Shown piece after piece: positions 6,050-9,927 of a stretch of DNA of 9,927 nt. The notes under the pieces are model-generated. The model searched no databases. It had not been told where the DNA came from and saw nothing but the letters and a program-made list of their open reading frames with translations. Numbering within the stretch: position 1 is the first letter of the stretch; each line of letters opens with the position of its first letter. Source of the DNA: CAVRZR01 sp964354215 (GTDB taxonomy: Bacteria; Actinomycetota; Coriobacteriia; Anaerosomatales; CAVRZR01); assembly GCA_964354215.1 (NCBI GenBank), contig CAYGYT010000057.1, forward strand, positions 1 to 9,927, written 5' to 3'. Made by a program: the position numbers and the translations under genes.

Positions 6050-7426
6050 TCACCGCAGTGGGGGCGGACGGCTGGCGGACACACCTCGGCGCCACTCGGC
6101 CAGGCTTTCGGGGTCGACCCCGAGGCGGTAGCCGGCGATCACCGCGAGATTGACCGCGGTGGGCCGAAGCAGTCCATGCTCTCTCCAGCCCCGCGGCGAT
6201 GTTCGAGCAGATGCCGGTGCATGCCCGATCCGGCCGAGCCGCTTGAGCCTCTGCACGAACTCCCAGTCCTCCATCACCGGCAGGTCAGGAAACCCGCCGA
6301 GCGCCTCGAACGTCTCGCGCATGAGGAACAGGCCCTGGTCGCCGTAGGGGACGCCCGTTGCGCGCGACCGCATGCGACCAACGCCGTCGGCGAGTCGTTC
6401 GCGCCACCCGCGCGCTTCATCGATGGCGAAGTCGAACGCTCCGGCCACGACGCCGGGCCGCGCCAGCGTCGCGCAGACGTGTTCGCCGAAGGCCGGTGGG
6501 AGCACGGTGTCGGCGTGCAGGAACACAAGCGCGTCGCCCGTCGCCTGGGCGGCGCCGTAGTTCATCTGCGACGCCCGGCCAGGATGCGTGCACGTGACGA
6601 CGCGCGCGCTCGATGCCTGGGCGACCTCGCGTGTCGCGTCCTCGCTTCGGCCGTCTACGACGATCACCTCGTGGGCCCCGCCCTCGAGCGCGCTCGAGAT
6701 CGCCCGCGCCACGGCGGGTGCCTCGTTCAATGTGGGGATGACCACGGAGACGCTCGGGTGGTGCCGCACGCGCTCCTCATCGGCGAGCACGCGCTCGAAG
6801 ACCGGGAGGTCCTCGGGTCGATCCACGTCGCGCAGGGTAGCGAGCAGCGTGTACGAGAGTCCGGCTCTGTCGAGACGCGCGAGCGTGCACTCCAGAACTT
6901 GATCCGTACCCCATGGCAGCGCCGCGCCGAACAGCGCGTCGAGCGCACAGTCGCGTGCTCCGCTTCGTGCTGCCACGAGGTAGTAGCCGCCGTCCTCGGT
7001 CGGGCCGAGCACGACATCGCACTCGTCGAGACGCGACAAGGCGTCGCGCAGATGCGTTGCGTCGAGTCCCGGGCAGTCGGAGCCGATCGCCGCCACACGC
7101 TCGGCACCCTCAGCGAACGCGACATCGAACGCCGCTCGAAGCCGATCGCCGAGATCCCCGCCCCACTGCGTGCGAAGGCTGAGGTCCCGACCGAGCCAGC
7201 GTCGCACGTCGCGCGCGGACCCGCCCTCGTACCAGACGTCGATGCGCGCCTCCCGGGTCGCCGCCAGAGGACGGGCCCGCTGCACGCAGTGGGCGGCCAG
7301 CGCGCGGTGGAGTTCGGCGGCCCCATCCTCTCCCAGCGCCGATGCGAGTCGCGTCTTGACGGCGCCGGGCTCTGGGTAGCGAGTGAGGATGGCGATGCGT
7401 GCTGTCGTGCGACCCGACCGGGTCAC
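6050..7426 (-). CDS. Fused TIGR04282 (DUF2064) and TIGR04283 (GT2) glycosyltransferase, putative arsenosugar-type biosynthesis
   Basis: A 458-residue two-domain protein. Residues about 11-210 resemble the TIGR04282/DUF2064 nucleotidyl/glycosyltransferase-like family: IAILTRYPEPGAVKTRLA (11-28), GSDCPGL (115-121) and GPTEDGGYYLVA (141-152). Residues about 225-445 are a family-2 glycosyltransferase of the TIGR04283 type: SVVIPTLNE (227-235), VDGRSEDAT (257-264), RASQMNYGA (284-292), FLHADT (302-307, the metal-binding DxD-like site), YGDQGLF (361-367), MEDWEF (385-390) and a C-terminal HGLLRPTAVNLAVIAGYRLG. Both families are named for arsenosugar biosynthesis and are often found as separate neighbouring genes near arsS; here they are one chain with a short linker. 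It follows the ArsS-like gene by 14 bases if the GTG at 7426 is the start. A GTG at 7468 would add 14 residues and overlap that gene. Neither start has a good Shine-Dalgarno, suggesting translational coupling. Donor and acceptor sugars are unknown. Confidence 0.88.
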   Translation of the reverse strand: MTRSGRTTARIAILTRYPEPGAVKTRLASALGEDGAAELHRALAAHCVQRARPLAATREARIDVWYEGGSARDVRRWLGRDLSLRTQWGGDLGDRLRAAFDVAFAEGAERVAAIGSDCPGLDATHLRDALSRLDECDVVLGPTEDGGYYLVAARSGARDCALDALFGAALPWGTDQVLECTLARLDRAGLSYTLLATLRDVDRPEDLPVFERVLADEERVRHHPSVSVVIPTLNEAPAVARAISSALEGGAHEVIVVDGRSEDATREVAQASSARVVTCTHPGRASQMNYGAAQATGDALVFLHADTVLPPAFGEHVCATLARPGVVAGAFDFAIDEARGWRERLADGVGRMRSRATGVPYGDQGLFLMRETFEALGGFPDLPVMEDWEFVQRLKRLGRIGHAPASARTSPRGWREHGLLRPTAVNLAVIAGYRLGVDPESLAEWRRGVSASRPPPLR

Positions 7427-7440
7427 AGCAGGGTGCCAGC

Positions 7441-8445
7441 TCAAGATGAACCTGCATCGGCGGTGCACGCGAGACAGTGGTCGCCGTAGTTGATGCGACG
7501 TCGCGCCAGGACTTCTACAGCCGCGCCCAAGCTGTCGAACCGATCCAGGTCAGCGAGACTGAGCGGAACGAACGGAGCGGTCGCGTCTCCGGTGCCGTCG
7601 ATCGGCGCGGCGGCGTCCGCCGCGAGCCCAAGACCGGCGCTCAGGTTGAAGTCGCAGTCGGAGAAGCTGCCATCCCACGCGACTTCGAGCGTGCTGCGGC
7701 ACGCGAGCCGAGGCAGCGTCGACGGGTTGAAGCGTCTTTCAAGACCGGAGACGAAGTCCTCCAGTTCGTTCCGCTCGATCAGCTGCTCTGCATACCGTCC
7801 GAGCGGCATGTTCGCGATCACGACCACGTCCCTGAACACCACGCCGAGGCGCAGGATCAGTTCGGATCGCATTCGTTCGCCGACGGCTGCAGGGGAGCAG
7901 TCCGTCGAATCCGAGATCGGGTTCACCGCCACGTCGAGCACCAGATCCGAAGAGAGCGCGTAGCCTCGGTGGTTCAGTCGCCGCATGGCCTCGATGGCGG
8001 CGTCGAATGCAGAGGCATCGCGCTGCAGCGCGTATGCGTCGGGCGAGGCGGCTGGGAGCGAGGCGAGCAGCCGAACGCGGTTCTCGGCGAAGAACGCGGG
8101 TAGGTCCTCGCACTCGGGTTCGAGCAGGACAGCGAGGTTGGTCCGGACCTGGACCTCGACGTCGGCTTCGCGCAGCCGGCGCACGACGTCGCGCAGGCGG
8201 GGGTGCAGCTCGGGTGCGCCCCCGGTGATGTCGACGAGTGCAGGGTGCAGGCCTTCCGCGAAGGCGAGGAACCTGTCGAGCGTCGCGTCGGTGATCTGCT
8301 CGGTGCGTTCGGGCGAGCAGCGGTGGTGGCAGTGCCTGCACGACATCGTGCAGCGCAAGCCGAGGTTCACCTGCAAGACCTCGACACATCGCGCACGCGA
8401 TGCGAGGGGGTCTGCGCTCAAGATGAGTTTCTCCACTGGTGTCAT
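7441..8445 (-). CDS. arsS: ArsS-like radical SAM enzyme (TIGR04167 type)
   Basis: A 334-residue radical SAM protein. The cluster motif CTMSCRHC (C32, C36, C39; CX3CX2C) should bind the 4Fe-4S cluster that cleaves S-adenosylmethionine, and DITGGAPELHP (72-82) is the SAM-binding GGE-like element. Family features of ArsS follow: a DLVLDVAVNPISDSTDCSP stretch, the NMPLGRY block (212-218), an ACRSTLEVAWDGSFSDCDFN region with C249 and C264, and a C-terminal HCLACTADAGSS. In characterised cyanobacterial ArsS the enzyme joins a 5'-deoxyadenosyl group to dimethylarsenite on the way to arsenosugars. The match here is to the family, and this gene's substrate is not shown. As recalled, the usual C-terminus continues GSSC.G, so the final cysteine is missing. 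It heads an operon with the fused glycosyltransferase. No Shine-Dalgarno precedes the ATG; a TAGAAT six bases upstream suggests a leaderless message. Confidence 0.87.
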   Translation of the reverse strand: MTPVEKLILSADPLASRARCVEVLQVNLGLRCTMSCRHCHHRCSPERTEQITDATLDRFLAFAEGLHPALVDITGGAPELHPRLRDVVRRLREADVEVQVRTNLAVLLEPECEDLPAFFAENRVRLLASLPAASPDAYALQRDASAFDAAIEAMRRLNHRGYALSSDLVLDVAVNPISDSTDCSPAAVGERMRSELILRLGVVFRDVVVIANMPLGRYAEQLIERNELEDFVSGLERRFNPSTLPRLACRSTLEVAWDGSFSDCDFNLSAGLGLAADAAAPIDGTGDATAPFVPLSLADLDRFDSLGAAVEVLARRRINYGDHCLACTADAGSS

Positions 8446-8451
8446 GGGAAC

Positions 8452-8457
8452 ATTCTA
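8452..8457 (-). promoter_or_regulatory. Candidate -10 element of a leaderless arsS transcript
   Basis: On the minus strand TAGAAT lies six bases before the arsS ATG, so a transcript starting the usual distance downstream would begin at or next to the A of the start codon. The lack of a Shine-Dalgarno fits this. No good -35 hexamer is seen 16-18 bases further upstream, which lowers confidence. Confidence 0.4.
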
Positions 8458-8492
8458 GTGTGGGTCGCGCGCGAAGCGTTGCTGCGGAAGCA

Positions 8493-8503
8493 AGTCAGTG
8501 ACT
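8493..8503. repeat. Short inverted repeat between divergent genes
   Basis: AGTCAGTGACT is a perfect 5-bp inverted repeat around a single central base, in the 160-base spacer between arsS and the divergent membrane-protein gene. It could be an operator half-site pair, but with only five bases per arm it may be chance. The remainder of this spacer holds no gene or convincing promoter for the plus-strand gene. Confidence 0.3.
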
Positions 8504-8593
8504 GCTGCTCACGGGCTAACGAGTGTGTTCGTTCGCACGATTCGCGCTGGTTTACGAACCGCCCGAGTCCCCATTGGGTACTAGCCAGGTGAT

Positions 8594-8599
8594 AGGGAG
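8594..8599 (+). promoter_or_regulatory. Shine-Dalgarno of the large membrane protein
   Basis: AGGGAG lies six bases before the ATG at 8606 and supports that start. Confidence 0.6.
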
Positions 8600-8605
8600 A
8601 GTGCG

Positions 8606-9927
8606 ATGGCTGCCGACGCGGATGTCTCCGGTACTACCACGGGAATCTCGACCGGCGATGCAGCCGCTGAGCTTGAGCGGGTGAGGGCCGAGAACGAGTG
8701 GGTGAGAGCCGAGAACGAGCGGCTGAAGGCGGAAGTCGAGCGCAAGGCAACCAAGCGGGCCACGGGATGGCGCTGGGCAGGGGCGGTCGTCCTACTGCTT
8801 ATCGGCTTGGTGCTCTTCGCGCTAGCTGTCCCCACGATCTGGATCAATCGCACGATCATGGATACCGACCAGTGGGTCGCGACCGTCGGCCCTCTCGCCG
8901 AGGACCCCGCCATCCAGAACGCCATCGCGGACAAGGTGAGTGCCGCGCTGTTCGCCAAGGTGGACGTTGAAGCGCAGATACGCACTGCGCTGGGCAGCGT
9001 GCTACCCACGGCGCTCGCGCCGATCGCCGCGCCGATCGCCGCTCCCCTAGCGGGGCAGATCGAGACGTACGCCGACAAGCTGATTCGTGACGTTGTCCAG
9101 TCGGACCAGTTCTCCACCGTGTGGACAGCGACCATGCGCACGACGCAGCAGGCCTTCGTCGCGGCGATCGAGGGCGGCAAGCCTGGCGGAGCACTAAGCA
9201 CCACGAACGGCGTGATCACTCTCTATACGGAGCCGTTCGTAACGGCGGCCCAGGAGCGTCTCGCGTCCACTCGCATCGCCGGTCTCACGAAGTTCATCCC
9301 GTGGAACAAGTTCCCCGCGTCGTTCGTGCTCTATGAGTCCCCCGGTCTTGCGAGGGCTCAGACGGTGTTCGGCTTCTTCAATTCGCTCGTCTGGGTGCTG
9401 CCCGTCTTTGCTCTGCTCTTCCTCGGCCTCGCCCTCTGGGCGGCGCCGAACACGAGGCGGGCGTGGCTCTGGATCGGCATCGGAGTCATCATCGTCACCT
9501 GGCTGCCGTTCGAGGCGCTCGTCTTCGGCAGGACGGTATTCATCAACGCGGCCTACAACACCGCGCAGATCCCGACCGACGCGGCACAGGCCTTCTGGGA
9601 CATCTTCTTCAAGCTCCTCGTGACGATGCAGACTACCGCCATCACCATCGGCATCGTCGTCGCAGCGATCGCCTTCTTTGCGGGGCCCTCCAAACTCGCA
9701 CTCTGGCTCCGACACGCGATCGCCCGGGGCATGGCTCTGGCTCGCGGTAGCGCGGATTTCGGCAAGTTCGGCGAATTCGTCGCCGCGAACAAGGCCGCCT
9801 TGCGTATCGGCGCTGTCGGCGTCGGCGTGATCGTCGACATTCTCTCGGCCCCGCTCACACCAGGATTCGTCATCTGGACAGCGGTCTTCGTTGGGCTTGC
9901 GGTTCTCATCATCGAGTTCTTTGGGCA
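8606..9927 (+). CDS. Large multi-pass membrane protein with N-terminal coiled coil, 3' end outside window
   Basis: The frame is open from the ATG at 8606 to the last base, giving 440 complete residues and no stop, so the gene is truncated by the window edge. Residues 1-20 are Ser/Thr/Ala-rich and probably disordered. Residues 21-50 form a charged coiled coil with heptads (RVRAENE, WVRAENE, RLKAEVE). A first membrane helix at about 57-80 is followed by a long predominantly helical extracytoplasmic domain (about 81-255), starting TDQWVATVGPLAEDPAIQ and including an Ala/Pro-rich piece (PIAAPIAAPLAG). Further membrane helices lie at about 258-280, 286-308, 336-359 and, probably, 400-413 and 419-439. 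I associate the 'DT..WVATV.PLA.DPA.Q' segment with actinobacterial integral membrane proteins of unknown function. No catalytic motif is visible. The gene is divergent from the arsS operon, 160 bases away, and has a good ribosome binding site. Confidence 0.82.
   Translation, partial: MAADADVSGTTTGISTGDAAAELERVRAENEWVRAENERLKAEVERKATKRATGWRWAGAVVLLLIGLVLFALAVPTIWINRTIMDTDQWVATVGPLAEDPAIQNAIADKVSAALFAKVDVEAQIRTALGSVLPTALAPIAAPIAAPLAGQIETYADKLIRDVVQSDQFSTVWTATMRTTQQAFVAAIEGGKPGGALSTTNGVITLYTEPFVTAAQERLASTRIAGLTKFIPWNKFPASFVLYESPGLARAQTVFGFFNSLVWVLPVFALLFLGLALWAAPNTRRAWLWIGIGVIIVTWLPFEALVFGRTVFINAAYNTAQIPTDAAQAFWDIFFKLLVTMQTTAITIGIVVAAIAFFAGPSKLALWLRHAIARGMALARGSADFGKFGEFVAANKAALRIGAVGVGVIVDILSAPLTPGFVIWTAVFVGLAVLIIEFFG
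8678..8740 (+). repeat. 21-bp tandem repeat encoding coiled-coil heptads
   Basis: Two nearly identical 21-base units at 8678-8698 and 8699-8719 differ at only two positions and encode RVRAENE and WVRAENE. A more diverged third unit at 8720-8740 encodes RLKAEVE. The close match at the DNA level points to a recent duplication of one heptad in the N-terminal coiled coil of the membrane protein. Confidence 0.75.

Noticed and set aside
5832..6095. Extension of the DUF2177 frame to a longer N-terminus
   Set aside because: The extra residues come from the tandem repeat and low-complexity DNA, while the GTG at 5831 has an ideal Shine-Dalgarno and begins the family-like helix.
5981..7489. Long plus-strand open frame (502 codons) opposite the fused glycosyltransferase
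   Set aside because: It starts inside the tandem repeat and is antisense to well-defined glycosyltransferase motifs; the composition is typical of a shadow frame.
8551..8584. TTTACG and TACTAG as a promoter for the plus-strand membrane protein
   Set aside because: The spacing is 22 bases and both hexamers match the consensus poorly.
9194..9715. Minus-strand open frame of 173 codons near the right edge
   Set aside because: It is highly acidic and Arg/Glu/Asp-rich, a reverse-strand reading of hydrophobic codons of the membrane protein on the plus strand.

Overview
The window is strongly G+C-rich with G/C-dominated wobble positions. It reads like a chromosomal stretch of a high-GC bacterium, most likely an actinobacterium (possibly a deep Coriobacteriia-like lineage). 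That placement is an inference from gene content: a large membrane protein of a type I associate with actinobacteria, a bacterial NHEJ pair, and a DUF2207 protein with a glycine-rich tail. There are no tRNA, rRNA, CRISPR or insertion-sequence signatures.

Left part, plus strand: the 3' part of a DUF2207 membrane protein (its 5' end lies outside the window), then a spacer of about 200 bases, then two overlapping small genes of unknown function. The first is a small protein with a signal-like N-terminus and three membrane segments; the second is an 81-residue soluble protein. The second runs tail-to-tail into the next gene with a 49-base coding overlap.

Middle part, minus strand: a non-homologous end-joining operon. 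Ku is followed 40 bases later by a three-domain LigD (phosphoesterase-ligase-polymerase order, as in Pseudomonas; mycobacterial LigD is ordered differently). Upstream of ku, in the same direction, is a four-helix DUF2177 membrane protein, separated by a short spacer with an 11-bp-stem hairpin. Upstream of DUF2177 is a non-coding spacer of about 220 bases that holds a degenerate 20-bp tandem repeat.

Right part: a two-gene minus-strand operon. It encodes an ArsS-like radical SAM enzyme and a single polypeptide that fuses two glycosyltransferase-like families (TIGR04282/DUF2064 and TIGR04283/GT2). These families are named after arsenosugar biosynthesis and usually neighbour ArsS. The pair is the most distinctive system here: a compact, putative pathway for building an arsenosugar-like or other sugar/nucleoside-linked product. 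No ArsM methyltransferase is visible in the window. The ArsS-like protein lacks the last cysteine of its usual C-terminal motif and may be expressed from a leaderless transcript. Divergently, on the plus strand, a large multi-pass membrane protein with an N-terminal coiled coil runs off the right edge without a stop codon.
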